From Candidatus Peribacter sp. (GTDB lineage Bacteria; Patescibacteriota; Gracilibacteria; Peribacterales; Peribacteraceae), in the NCBI GenBank assembly GCA_030647195.1, contig JAUSKD010000040.1, positions 1-40,065 of the forward strand: a stretch of 40,065 nt of DNA. The letters are read 5' to 3'. Position numbers and translations under genes: made by a program. Below are positions 25,793 through 34,974 of this stretch, piece after piece. The notes below the pieces were generated by a model that was not told the DNA's origin, ran no database searches, and saw only the letters and a program-made list of their open reading frames with translations. Every line of letters begins with the position of its first letter. The first letter of the stretch is position 1.

Positions 25793-27449
25793 ATGTCCGG
25801 GCACTCTCTTACCGCTTTCCGCATAATCTCTCATTGTGAGGACTCTCTGCGGTCGAAATTATTCAAAGGAATGCTGCTCATACTCCTGGGTCTTTCCATG
25901 GTAGTACCCAGTGTGCCTGCAGCGCATGCCGCTGCTGGTACGGCGCCGGGCCTTGGTACAGCTGCCAGCTATGCCATCTTTGGTGCGGCGGGCGTGACGA
26001 ATAACGTCGCCTCACCGACGCACATCTGGGGAAATGTTGGTGCCGATCTCCTCGCTTCCATCACGAATCTTGATGATGCGACGCAGGTGGATGGAACGAT
26101 CATCGCCCCGACACCTGCCCAGCTCCTGACCGACATCACCACTGCATACAATGCGCTGGCAAGCCAGCAGCCCGGCACGACGATCAGCCTGAGTGGACCC
26201 GCCGTAACAGTCACGCCAGGCGTCTATACCGTCAGCGCGGCGGAAACGTTGAATGGTACCGTCACGCTCGATGGTGCGGGGGTCTACATCTTCGGCAGCG
26301 ACTCCGCTTTCACAGTGGGGAATGGGGCGAAGGTTCTGCTGACGAATGGAGCAACTGCCTGCAATGTGTTTTGGCAGATTCCCTCCGCCATGACGATCGG
26401 CACCACAGCGGAGATGGTAGGAACGATTATTACAAATTCCGAGGCCATCACGCTCAATACGAGTGCAACCCTGCAAGGACGAGCCCTTTTCGAGGGTCGC
26501 CGCAGTGACGTTATTGAGCAACCAAATCACCGAGCCCACATGTGTCGCGGACGCTGCATCGACTGTTCAATATGGTCGAACGCTGCGACGCGGCCTGATC
26601 AGCGTGACAAAAATACCGGAGCCTTTGGCACTGCCCGGACCGGGATCAGTGACCTATACCTATAAAGTTGCGAACCCGGGACTCTACGAGCTGGACCGTG
26701 TTTCGCTTCTCGATAACCGGTGCAGTCCCGTGGTCTACATTTCCGGCGACACTAACGATGATGCACTGCTTCAAACCACTGAAGAGTGGACGTACCGTTG
26801 TACGGCAAATCTCTCGCAAGACACCTTTAACGAAGCTTTGGTCCTTGGGTATTTCAACGGTCTGCCCGTGACTGACGAGGCCTATGTCACCGTTCGTGTC
26901 GGCTCGCAGCTCCCGCCACCCCTGATTCACGTTGTGAAAACACCGAACTTGTTCCTTCTGCCGTTTGGGGGTGGAAAAGTGACGTATACCTATGAGGTCA
27001 GCAACCCCGGCGTTGTTGCATTGCATTACGTGCAGGTCACTGATGATACATGCGGTTCTCCCCGCTATGTTTCCGGTGATAGCAATGAAGACAACGCGTT
27101 GGATATGGACGAGACGTGGACCTACACCTGCCAGTCGGCCCTGACATTGACTACGACAAACACGGTCACCGTCACAGGAAATGCCAACAATGAGACGGCT
27201 AAAGACGTGGCATCGGCTACGGTTGTTGTCTCTCCCCGTCCTGTTGTTGTTGTTCCCGAGGTTCGCTTCCGGGCAGCTCCCATTCTTCCCCCTGCCCCGA
27301 CGCCTGAAGTGCCGCTTCTGCCCAATACGGGAGTGGGGCCTGAGGCAGCAAGTATTCCTTGGGGGATGATCGCGTCCGGTTTGTTCGTGACATGCGCATC
27401 TGTGTTTGCCACGTTCCAGGCAAAGCGCCACTTGTCGTCCAAGAACTAA
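25793..27449 (+). CDS. Ice-binding-like (DUF3494) LPNTG surface adhesin, apparent frameshift
   Basis: Two overlapping frames together encode one protein of about 550 residues; the frame changes at the T-run 26487-26490. The first part has a signal peptide (LFKGMLLILLGLSMVVPSVPAAHA) and a DUF3494 ice-binding-like beta-solenoid (AASYAIFGAAGVTN, GPAVTVTPGVYTV, LDGAGVYIFGSDSAF, then LQGRAL joining SRVAAVTLLSNQIT in the other frame). Two DUF11-like repeats follow (GSVTYTYKVANPGLYELDRVSLLDN and GKVTYTYEVSNPGVVALHYVQVTDD). The C-terminus has LPNTG, a membrane helix and a basic tail, a sortase signal. The sortase gene follows directly. If the extra T is real the protein is truncated and cannot be anchored. 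DUF3494 proteins bind ice or act as adhesins; adhesion is more likely here. Confidence 0.8.
26487..26490 (+). other. Frameshift point in the adhesin gene (TTTT)
   Basis: Removing one T joins the DUF3494 half (frame of 25793) to the repeat/LPNTG half (frame of 26463) and restores the family sequence GRAL-SRVAAVTL. It could be a sequencing error, a mutation, phase variation or +1 frameshifting at CTT TTC. Confidence 0.75.
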
Positions 27450-27464
27450 ATACGATCTGAAGAT

Positions 27465-27498
27465 GCCCCGGATGAGAACCACTCTTCCGGGGCTTTTT
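27465..27498 (+). terminator. Rho-independent terminator after the adhesin
   Basis: A perfect stem GCCCCGGA/TCCGGGGC (27465-27472 and 27486-27493) followed by five T. It separates the adhesin from the sortase gene. Confidence 0.92.
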
Positions 27499-27516
27499 CC
27501 TCTCTTATGAGCCACT

Positions 27517-28128
27517 ATGTACAATAAAACAATCTTCAGAGCGGCAATGCTCGTCGGCGCGAGTACCGGATGTGCGCTCTTGCTTCTGATGATTGGGTTG
27601 GCTCCCCGATTGGACATGCAGGCAGCTCTGCAGAGGCCCATGCGTGGTACCAGTTTTCTGCGACAGCCACAGGCGGATGCGGGTCTGCCGGTGCGCCTGA
27701 GGATTCCCAGTATCAAGGTGGATGCCGCCATTGAGTCTGTCGGTCTCACGTCCAAGGGGGCAATGGATGTGCCGAAAGATCCGGATAATGTTGGGTGGTA
27801 CAGCCTCGGATCAAAGCCGGGCGAAAAAGGCAGTGCGGTGTTTGCCGGACATCTGGACTGGTATAAAGGAAAAAAGGCGGTGTTCCAGCAATTGAATAAA
27901 CTGCGCAAGGGGGATCTCCTGTCCGTCGAGAACGACAAAGGCAAGTTTCTCACTTTTATCGTTCGGGACATCCGAACCTATGAGCCCAATGAGTATGCTC
28001 CTGATGTATTCCTGAAGAATGATGTAAGTCATCTCAACCTTGTGACCTGCGGCGGAGTCTGGGATACCGCTCGAAAAATCTATCGGGAGCGTCTGGTCGT
28101 CTTTACGGATCTGGTTGAAAAGATGTAA
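27517..28128 (+). CDS. Class E/F-like sortase
   Basis: 203 residues if started at the ATG 27517; the in-frame ATG at 27547 is favoured by a -10 box that overlaps the first one. An N-terminal membrane anchor covers about residues 8-30, then the sortase beta-barrel: LRIPSIKVDAAIESVGL, VGWYSLGSKPGEKGSAVFAGHLDWYKGKKAVF, LVTCGGVWD and RERLVVF. The catalytic triad is His112, Cys178 and Arg192. The enzyme cleaves LPxTG and links surface proteins to the wall. Its only visible substrate is the LPNTG adhesin directly upstream, and the two form a pair with separate transcription. Short length and the GHLDW context fit the class E/F group known from Gram-positives and Patescibacteria. Confidence 0.92.
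   Translation: MYNKTIFRAAMLVGASTGCALLLLMIGLAPRLDMQAALQRPMRGTSFLRQPQADAGLPVRLRIPSIKVDAAIESVGLTSKGAMDVPKDPDNVGWYSLGSKPGEKGSAVFAGHLDWYKGKKAVFQQLNKLRKGDLLSVENDKGKFLTFIVRDIRTYEPNEYAPDVFLKNDVSHLNLVTCGGVWDTARKIYRERLVVFTDLVEKM
27518..27525 (+). promoter_or_regulatory. -10 TGTACAAT overlapping the first sortase ATG
   Basis: TG plus TACAAT (27520-27525) begins inside the ATG at 27517, so a transcript from it would start near 27532 and use the ATG at 27547. Confidence 0.4.
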
Positions 28129-28197
28129 TGGGACGGAGCGGGGCCTCGCTCTTGCACTGCAAGACCGTGGTTCATTGAGACACCTCAAGCAATGGCG

Positions 28198-28203
28198 TAG
28201 AAT
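28198..28203 (+). promoter_or_regulatory. -10 TAGAAT of the LysE-family gene, leaderless
   Basis: TAGAAT ends 6 nt before the ATG at 28210, with no Shine-Dalgarno. Confidence 0.5.
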
Positions 28204-28209
28204 ATCGCC

Positions 28210-28842
28210 ATGTCGCACCTTTCACAGTTTTTTGCCGTTGCCGTCATTCACTTTCTCGCGCTCGTGAGCCCCGGGCCGGATTTCGCGATGATCAGCAGAA
28301 GCAGCCTGGTCTACTCGCGCCGGACGGGCATCTATTCCGCTCTGGGGTTGGCGCTGGGGATTCTGGTGCATGTCACGTACTCGCTTATCGGCATCGGTCT
28401 GATCATTTCGAAGTCCATTCTTCTCTTCTCGATCATCAAATATCTGGGCGCAGGATATCTGATCTACATCGGATGGAAGTCGTTGCGTGCCAGGCGTGTG
28501 ACTCAGTCGGCACATGATCCTGTGGCATCGGAACGCCATTTGCCCGCGTTAGCTGCATTGCGCATAGGATTCCTCACGAATGTCCTCAATCCCAAAGTTA
28601 CACTTTTCTTCTTAGGCCTCTTCACGCAGGTCATCCGGACGGATACCCCCCTCTGGCTTCAGGTACTCTACGGTCTCGAGATGGCCACGATGACCTTCGT
28701 GTGGTTTGCGTTCGTCGCCTCGGTACTCTCCCATTCGATGATCCGCAGGAGATTCATTGCAGTGCAGCACATCGTAGAGAGGTGCTGCGGCGGACTCCTC
28801 GTCGCATTGGGAGTGCGAGTGGCTCTCGATCAGACGCGCTGA
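28210..28842 (+). CDS. LysE/RhtB family amino-acid exporter
   Basis: 210 residues, normal length, with five to six hydrophobic helices. The opening MSHLSQFFAVAVIHFLALVSPGPDFAMISRSSL contains the family signature SPGPDF, followed by GIYSALGLALGILVHVTYSLIG, YLGAGYLIYIGWKSLRAR and GFLTNVLNPKVTLFFLGLF, all hallmark positions of RhtB-type exporters. It sits in the inner membrane and exports amino acids or related small molecules; the substrate cannot be read from the sequence. It lies between the sortase and the beta-helix gene and has its own promoter. Confidence 0.93.
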   Translation: MSHLSQFFAVAVIHFLALVSPGPDFAMISRSSLVYSRRTGIYSALGLALGILVHVTYSLIGIGLIISKSILLFSIIKYLGAGYLIYIGWKSLRARRVTQSAHDPVASERHLPALAALRIGFLTNVLNPKVTLFFLGLFTQVIRTDTPLWLQVLYGLEMATMTFVWFAFVASVLSHSMIRRRFIAVQHIVERCCGGLLVALGVRVALDQTR

Positions 28843-28913
28843 GTGCTATGTTTCATTTGATTTTTGTCTGGTTTTGACGAAATGAGGTTCGAGGTAGGAT
28901 GAAATAATGTTGT

Positions 28914-28934
28914 GGGGGGGGCGCATGGTACACT
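28914..28934 (+). promoter_or_regulatory. Promoter with G8 tract upstream of TGGTACACT
   Basis: TGG plus TACACT (28929-28934). A run of eight G at 28914-28921 lies in the expected -35/-10 spacer. A GTG start codon (28941) follows 6 nt after the -10 box, matching the leaderless spacing of other genes here. Confidence 0.5.
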
Positions 28935-28982
28935 GCGTCTGTGAGTGGTAACGATCTACCAGCGAGAAGAATTGTTTCCCTT

Positions 28983-28994
28983 GGGGGGGGGGGG
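28983..28994 (+). repeat. G12 homopolymer tract
   Basis: Twelve consecutive G between the leaderless GTG at 28941 and the beta-helix coding region. Frame 28941 stays open across the tract and stops at 29037. The beta-helix frame is open from 28952 through the tract. With 10 or 13 G the two frames would join. Confidence 0.85.
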
Positions 28995-29026
28995 CTCACT
29001 GTTGCAGCGGAAGCGATAGTGCGTTC

Positions 29027-31810
29027 GTGGGTAGATTGAGGGCTTTTTTTCTGCGGTGCACGCTCCTCCTCTCCGGCATTTTCCTCTCCCTCGCCGTCCC
29101 GTTTGTCGCACGCGCAACCGACTATTACGTCGATGCCACCGGTGGCATCGATGCCAACGCAGGCACCTCTCAGGCGGCACCATGGCAAACACTCGCAAAA
29201 GTAAATGCCTCCTCCTTCCAGCCAGGCGATCAGATTCTCCTCAAGAAGGGCGAGGTTTGGCGTGAGAAGCTGTTAATCCCTTCCTCGGGTGCGGCAGACA
29301 ACCGCATCGTCTTCGGGGCATACGGTTCTGGCGTCAATCCCAAGATTAACGGCTCGGCGCTCGTCAGTAATGCCGGATTCTCTCCGTACGCCGTATCGGG
29401 AGCAGCAGTATACAGCGCTACCACGACCACGGTTGGCGCCGCGGATGGCGGAGCGCGCAATTACCGCCAGATCGCGACAGTGAATGCAGACAGCTCTACT
29501 GTGACGATTCGCCTCACCGCTGCAGATACGCGCGATTGGGTGATTGCGGGCTGTGCGATCGGCCTGCGAACCTCCGGGGCATCGGCCTCTTCGCTGACAC
29601 GCATCACCTTCGGAGGTGGCAACAACGGCGTGACGATTACGGCGGGCGGATACGTGGATAGCGACCAAATTTCATTCTCTGTCGTTTCGGGGCAGACGTA
29701 CCTCATCCACGTGTACATGACGGAGCGCAGTTACAAACAACAAGCATCCGGTGCGGAGGGTTTTTACTACGACGCCCTCGCCGCCGATGAGACGCTGGTG
29801 GCAGCACCGACAGGAAGTCAGCTCATCTCGCTCAGCTCTGGCACGAGCTTCGTCACAGCGATTTATGGAGGTAACAAGACGATCTGGGCTTCGACGACCC
29901 TTCCATCCCATGCCGTCAGTTCCCTCACTTCCGCCAGTACGACGGCGACGGTCACCACTCCTTCTGCCCATCATCTTTTCGCAGGTCAGTACGTGACCAT
30001 GAAGGGCGCTACGCCAACCGGCTACAATATTACGGCGCAGGTCGCCAGTACGCCCAGTCCGACCCAATTCACATACACCGTTCCTGCAGGCCTTGCCTCC
30101 CCCGCAACCGGGGACATTTCGTATGAACTCAGCCATCCGGTTGCAATGTGGGAGAACAACGTCTTTCTCCTCAAACAGTCCTCTACCGGCGCTGTTGCCA
30201 GTGGGGCGGGGAAATGGTACTTCGACACTGCGACACGCACGCTCTATGTCAATGGATGGGACCAGAATAACCCTGCCACGAACGGAAAAACGTACGAAGT
30301 CGCGCATCTCGTGTACAGCATCTACGACAATGGGAAAAGCTATGTCGAAATTAAGGACATCAATTGCTTGCAGAGCTACGGATCGGCGGATGCCGACGGC
30401 GCGCTCACTGGTGTCTACATGAGTGGCATTTTTCTCGGTGGGAGCAATAACGTCGTCCATGATCTGGAGACGTACAACCACGCCCGACACAACTTTTTCT
30501 TCTACACGGGCAGTACTAATAATCTTGGATACAACCTGACGATTCGTGATGCAATCGGTACCACTCCTTTTGGAACCTTCTCAGGGGCGAACAACAATGT
30601 CCTCCGCAATAGCACGATCTATAACGCTTGCTCTGCCTGCACGGACGCTGGTCTGATCGTTATGCACGGTGGAGCCCACGATAATATCGTGGAGAAGAAC
30701 TACCTCTACGTCTCGGTTGGAGTACCTAGTTATTTCATCATCCAATATGACGCTGACACGGACAGAAACGTATACAGGTTCAACCGAATCCGTTTACTCA
30801 GTTCAGGGGGGACAGCAGGGATTCGCTTGACTACTTCGGACGACACCGAGATCTACGGGAATCTCTTCGAGATGTCGCCCTCGACATCCGCTGTCATCAA
30901 CATTCAAAGCGGCACAGGAGCGAAAGTATACAACAATACGATCATCGCCAATTCGACACTCTCTGCTTCCAACTATCAACTGTATGTCGCAAGCAGCCCG
31001 AACGTTGTGGTGAAGAACAACATTTTCAATGGTGCGTATGCCATGAAGCTGGATGCCGCCTCTCAATCGGGATTCGTTTCGGACTATAACGGCTTCTACA
31101 ACGCAAGCGGCGTGAAGTGGACGTGGGGTGCCAGCGACTACACTTCTTTCGGGGATTGGAAGTCGAACAGCGTGCAGGATAGCCACTCGTTCAATGCGGA
31201 TCCGCTCTTCACGGATGCTGCCAGCGATTATACGCTTCAATCGGCCTCACCAGCACGAGATGCCGGCGGCGATCTAGGTTCTTCATATGCGAATGGCCTT
31301 GATCCGGTGTCGACATGGCCAAGCGATGTCCGTTTGCTCGATCAGGGTCTTCACGGATCAGCGTGGGAAATCGGTGCCTACGTCTATTCGGACCTCCGTC
31401 CCACGCCCGGTGCCGGTGGAGCCGCCAACTACTGGCGTCGCCTCTACGAAAACGGTCTCGCCCCTCCCGATTTCGTGGAATGGTGGGAAGGGGGCAGCCA
31501 AACCTCCTCATCCTCCTCCGCTTCGTCCGTTTCTGCTTCATCCGCGACAAACGGACCTTCCTCTGCCATTACTCCAGTAAGTGTTCCATCTCCTCTTTCC
31601 TTTGCTGCCCCGCTCTCTCCTGCGGTGTCTGCTTCACTTCCTTCCATTTCTACACTTCCTCCTTCCTTTCAGCGTGTCCTGGAGCGCCTTCAGGAGCGTA
31701 TCAATCGTCGGCTGCGGGATCATCCTGAGCTGAAGACTTTCTTCGATCGGGTACTTGAGCGGGCGATGGCACGCCTAGAGCGGGCGGCTGCTCACGGGCA
31801 GACGCGCTGA
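29027..31810 (+). CDS. Secreted right-handed parallel beta-helix protein
   Basis: 927 residues from the GTG at 29027, which opens a signal peptide (FFLRCTLLLSGIFLSLAVPFVARA). The mature protein begins DYYVDATGGIDANAGTSQAAPWQTLAKVNA, the standard start of pectate-lyase-like and parallel beta-helix surface proteins. Repeated coils such as NNVLRNSTIYNAC, DNIVEKNYLYV, DTEIYGNLFEM, AKVYNNTIIAN and NVVVKNNIFNGA occur between about residues 470 and 680. A central insert with beta repeats precedes this. The C-terminal 120 residues are a Ser/Pro-rich linker and a charged helix (FQRVLERLQERINRRLRDHPEL); there is no LPxTG. The protein probably binds or cleaves polysaccharide outside the cell. Poly-G tracts upstream suggest on-off expression, in which case translation would begin at 28941. 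Confidence 0.85.
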   Translation: MGRLRAFFLRCTLLLSGIFLSLAVPFVARATDYYVDATGGIDANAGTSQAAPWQTLAKVNASSFQPGDQILLKKGEVWREKLLIPSSGAADNRIVFGAYGSGVNPKINGSALVSNAGFSPYAVSGAAVYSATTTTVGAADGGARNYRQIATVNADSSTVTIRLTAADTRDWVIAGCAIGLRTSGASASSLTRITFGGGNNGVTITAGGYVDSDQISFSVVSGQTYLIHVYMTERSYKQQASGAEGFYYDALAADETLVAAPTGSQLISLSSGTSFVTAIYGGNKTIWASTTLPSHAVSSLTSASTTATVTTPSAHHLFAGQYVTMKGATPTGYNITAQVASTPSPTQFTYTVPAGLASPATGDISYELSHPVAMWENNVFLLKQSSTGAVASGAGKWYFDTATRTLYVNGWDQNNPATNGKTYEVAHLVYSIYDNGKSYVEIKDINCLQSYGSADADGALTGVYMSGIFLGGSNNVVHDLETYNHARHNFFFYTGSTNNLGYNLTIRDAIGTTPFGTFSGANNNVLRNSTIYNACSACTDAGLIVMHGGAHDNIVEKNYLYVSVGVPSYFIIQYDADTDRNVYRFNRIRLLSSGGTAGIRLTTSDDTEIYGNLFEMSPSTSAVINIQSGTGAKVYNNTIIANSTLSASNYQLYVASSPNVVVKNNIFNGAYAMKLDAASQSGFVSDYNGFYNASGVKWTWGASDYTSFGDWKSNSVQDSHSFNADPLFTDAASDYTLQSASPARDAGGDLGSSYANGLDPVSTWPSDVRLLDQGLHGSAWEIGAYVYSDLRPTPGAGGAANYWRRLYENGLAPPDFVEWWEGGSQTSSSSSASSVSASSATNGPSSAITPVSVPSPLSFAAPLSPAVSASLPSISTLPPSFQRVLERLQERINRRLRDHPELKTFFDRVLERAMARLERAAAHGQTR

Positions 31811-31860
31811 TACGGCTCCGCGATAAAAACATCACCAATGACTGCTTTGAAGTATTCCTT

Positions 31861-31888
31861 AATACCGGCGTAGCGCTTCGCCGGTATT
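31861..31888. repeat. Perfect 10-bp inverted repeat after the beta-helix gene
   Basis: AATACCGGCG (31861-31870) and CGCCGGTATT (31879-31888) with an 8-nt loop. There is no T-run on either strand, so it is a weak terminator candidate. It contains CGGCGTAGC, shared with the der leader hairpin. Confidence 0.6.
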
Positions 31889-31942
31889 CGTGATGCATCA
31901 CAGGCCATACACATGTTGATCATCATGCGAAGCCGTATGAGG

Positions 31943-31951
31943 TGCTATGCT
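31943..31951 (+). promoter_or_regulatory. Extended -10 TGCTATGCT of the helicase gene, leaderless
   Basis: TGC plus TATGCT (31946-31951) ends 6 nt before the ATG at 31958, which therefore fits better than upstream in-frame ATGs at 31913 and 31925. Confidence 0.5.
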
Positions 31952-31957
31952 TCTGGC

Positions 31958-34936
31958 ATGCCGAAGAAGCAGAACGCATCCATCCGCACCCAATCAACCA
32001 AGGCGTTCGATGAGCGCTTTGCCGGCCTGAATGAAGGGCAGAAACGTGCGGTCGAGACGATCGAGGGGCCGGTGATGGTGGTGGCCGGGCCGGGGACGGG
32101 CAAAACCGAGGTCTTGGCCATGCGCACGGCGAATATCCTGCGCCGCACGCAGATGCGCCCGACGAACATTCTCTGCCTCACCTTCTCTACTTCCGGGGCG
32201 AAGGCGATGCGCGAGCGGCTCAGGCAGATCATCGGTCCCGATGCGTACGGGGTCACCGTGAGCACCGTGCACAGCTTCTGCAACGATCTGATTCAGCAGT
32301 ACCCGCACGTGTTCGTGAATTTCCGTGCCCTTGAGCAGGTCAGCACCATCGAGCAACTGCAGATCGTTCGCAGAGCGATCAAAGAGCTTGGGCAGCGGTC
32401 CGAGCTCTACACACCCGTCGCGGAGCACGATCGCGCCGCGGACGTGCTGGATCGCATCACGCAGATGAAGAAAGAGGGGATCAACCCTGACGACCTTGTG
32501 AAACACGTGGAGGTCTACGCCGAGGAATTGAAGAAGACGCCCACTGGCCGGGAGAGGGATTTGAGCAGCAAGGCATACAAGGATGATCTGAAGAAGGTGC
32601 AGCAGTTCCGGGAATTCATCGCGGTCTACAGGGCGTACATCGGGGAGCTCGCGGCCACCCACCGGTATGATTTCGATGACATGGTGCTCATCGCGCTTCA
32701 GGCGCTGAAGGAGCACGAATGGCTGCTCGAATCACTGCAGGTGCGCTACCAGTACATTCTGGTTGACGAGTTTCAGGATTTGAACGGAGCGCAGAACCGT
32801 CTTCTCGATCTGCTCACGACGTATGCGTACGTGCAGCAGGATCCCAATATCTTCGTCGTCGGGGATGACGATCAGGCGATTTTCCGCTTTCAGGGCGCGA
32901 ATATCGGGAATATGCAGTCATTTCTCGAGAGGTTCCCCAAGACGGCGGTGATGACACTCGTGACGAATTACCGCTCCACCCAGCCGATTCTGGATGCCGC
33001 TTCCGCCGTGATAGCCGCGAATGAGGAACGTCTGGCGAAGGTGATCAAGGGTATTGAAAAAAAACTGGTTGCGGGCAGGCAGAAGGGCGGCGTCAAACCG
33101 CAATTCATCCGCTATCCCGATACGAGCACGGAGTATGCGGGGATCGCGGGTATGCTCCAAAACGGAAAGAAAGAGGGGATTCCCTGGAAAGAGATGGCGG
33201 TTATCTGCCGCAGGAACGAAGAAGTGCTGGAGATCGCGGATACGCTGACTGCTGCCGGTGTTCCCACGGTGGTCGCCGCCAAGCAGGACCTGATCCAGCA
33301 CCCGCAGGTTTTGCACGCGGTGGCACTGCTCCGTGCCATTCATGAACAGGAGAATTCCAGTTTGCTTGCGGGAGCGTTGGCTCTGCCGTGCTTTCAGTGT
33401 CATCCGGCGGAATTGGGGAGGCTCTTCATGGATTTCCGCACCTTTAAGCGCACGAAAGAGAAAGTCAGCCTGCACGAGTATTTGCTGAAGGAGCCGTCAC
33501 TTCCCGCATCAATCAGGAAAGCGCATGAGTTCATCATGAAAATGCATCAGGGCATTCCCAGCGTCACGCTCACGGCGCTGGTTGCGGATGTCCTGACACA
33601 TTCAGGTCTCTTGCCGCCCACGGAGGCAAAGCAGGCGGACCCACGCATTATCGCCGGACTGCATGCGTTCTACGAGTATGTGAAGAGCCGTTGCAGTGAA
33701 GTGAAAACAACGTCGTTAGCCTCACTGCTGTCCGATATCGATCAGTACATGAACGAGAAGAAACTGAGACTGGAGTACGACCTGCCGCATCTGACGCAGG
33801 ATGGCGTGCAGCTGATGACCGGCCACGGGGCCAAGGGGCTGGAGTTCGATCTGGTGATCGTGCCGGATGTGCGGTACCGCAACTGGGGCAACAGGAACAG
33901 CGGCAATTCCCTCGCGCTTCCCGATCACCTGATCATCGGCATCGACAGGGAGGTCGAGAAGAGAGCGGGGCAGGAAGACGAGCGCCGGCTCTTCTTTGTT
34001 GCCATGACGCGTGCAAGACGCTCGCTCTCCCTCACCTTCCCCGAGACGTACCGGAGTGGAGCGCAGATGCGCGATGCACAGGTGAGCAGCTTCGTTGCGG
34101 AGGCAGGAGATCACGTGGACGAAGTCACGCTGTCCCAGGATCAATTGCCGACACCCATCGAAACCTTGCGCACACCGCCGCTGGTGATTGATTCGGCGTT
34201 TCGTGCATTCTTACAGGAACGATTGGAGGAATATGAATTGTCGGTTACGGCTCTCAACGTGTTTCTGGATGGGGAGACAGGTCCGCAGAAATTTCTCTGG
34301 GAGCAACTACTCCAAATGCCCAGTGAGAAGAAACCTGCCATGGCATTCGGGACCGCTGTTCATGCGGCCCTGGAAGAGAGGAACGTCGCATGGCAACAGG
34401 GGGAAGCATTTTCGGTTGATGCGCTGGTGGATGCCTTTCAGAATCATCTGAAGAGAGAAATCCTCACGCGCGAGAAACTGGAGCACTATCAGTTGATTGG
34501 CGGTGATATCGTTCGTCGGTACGGCGAACAGACCTCCTCCGGCATTCCACTCGTGCTCTCGACGGAACGGACATTTCACGCGCTCGTGGATGACGTGCCG
34601 ATCAAAGGCAAGGTGGACCGCATCGACCTCTTTGAGCCAAACGGCAGGGAGTGCCGCATTCTGGATTACAAGACCGGCCAGACCAAGAAGACGGAGGACG
34701 CCGTCCGTAAGAAGGAGGATCTCTTCAGGCAGCTGACGTTCTACAAGATCCTCTGCGATGCGGATCCCAAGTTCATTCACGAGGCGAAACGCTTCACCTT
34801 AGACTTCATCGGCAATGAGGATGAGGCGCGGCGCGAGATCAGTTTTGAGATCACGCAGCAGGAAGTGCAAGAGCTGAAGACTCTTATCAAGAAGGTCTGG
34901 ACCAAGATCACCGCGCTGGATTTCACGCCACTGTAG
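31958..34936 (+). CDS. UvrD/Rep-family helicase fused to PD-(D/E)XK nuclease
   Basis: 992 residues from the ATG at 31958. The superfamily 1A helicase motifs appear in order: LNEGQKRAVETIEGPVMVVAGPGTGKTEVL (Q motif and Walker A near residue 43), FSTSGAKAMRERL (Ia), YILVDEFQDLN (motif II near 269), GDDDQAIFRFQGAN (III), TNYRST (IV), MTGHGAKGLEFDLVIVP (V) and RRLFFVAMTRARRSL (VI). The C-terminal 230 residues hold a Cas4/RecB-like nuclease: AFGTAVHAALE, GKVDRID (near 884) and CRILDYKTGQTKK (near 902), then a QLTFYKIL helix. This resembles AddA/AdnA-type helicase-nucleases that process DNA ends for recombination. No AddB partner is visible. It is monocistronic. Confidence 0.93.
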   Translation: MPKKQNASIRTQSTKAFDERFAGLNEGQKRAVETIEGPVMVVAGPGTGKTEVLAMRTANILRRTQMRPTNILCLTFSTSGAKAMRERLRQIIGPDAYGVTVSTVHSFCNDLIQQYPHVFVNFRALEQVSTIEQLQIVRRAIKELGQRSELYTPVAEHDRAADVLDRITQMKKEGINPDDLVKHVEVYAEELKKTPTGRERDLSSKAYKDDLKKVQQFREFIAVYRAYIGELAATHRYDFDDMVLIALQALKEHEWLLESLQVRYQYILVDEFQDLNGAQNRLLDLLTTYAYVQQDPNIFVVGDDDQAIFRFQGANIGNMQSFLERFPKTAVMTLVTNYRSTQPILDAASAVIAANEERLAKVIKGIEKKLVAGRQKGGVKPQFIRYPDTSTEYAGIAGMLQNGKKEGIPWKEMAVICRRNEEVLEIADTLTAAGVPTVVAAKQDLIQHPQVLHAVALLRAIHEQENSSLLAGALALPCFQCHPAELGRLFMDFRTFKRTKEKVSLHEYLLKEPSLPASIRKAHEFIMKMHQGIPSVTLTALVADVLTHSGLLPPTEAKQADPRIIAGLHAFYEYVKSRCSEVKTTSLASLLSDIDQYMNEKKLRLEYDLPHLTQDGVQLMTGHGAKGLEFDLVIVPDVRYRNWGNRNSGNSLALPDHLIIGIDREVEKRAGQEDERRLFFVAMTRARRSLSLTFPETYRSGAQMRDAQVSSFVAEAGDHVDEVTLSQDQLPTPIETLRTPPLVIDSAFRAFLQERLEEYELSVTALNVFLDGETGPQKFLWEQLLQMPSEKKPAMAFGTAVHAALEERNVAWQQGEAFSVDALVDAFQNHLKREILTREKLEHYQLIGGDIVRRYGEQTSSGIPLVLSTERTFHALVDDVPIKGKVDRIDLFEPNGRECRILDYKTGQTKKTEDAVRKKEDLFRQLTFYKILCDADPKFIHEAKRFTLDFIGNEDEARREISFEITQQEVQELKTLIKKVWTKITALDFTPL

Positions 34937-34939
34937 TAA

Positions 34940-34970
34940 TTGACAAAAATTAATTATCTGATAGTATCAT
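34940..34970 (+). promoter_or_regulatory. Promoter TTGACA-N16-TAGTAT, leaderless
   Basis: TTGACA at 34940-34945 and TAGTAT at 34962-34967 (TATCAT at 34965-34970 is an alternative). The -10 box ends 7 nt before the ATG at 34975. Confidence 0.65.
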
Positions 34971-34974
34971 CTAT

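Noticed and set aside
28129-28197. Possible small RNA or tRNA between the sortase and LysE genes
   Set aside because: Short stems (GAGCG/CGCTC, CTTGC/GCAAG) are visible but there is no cloverleaf, T-loop or terminator.
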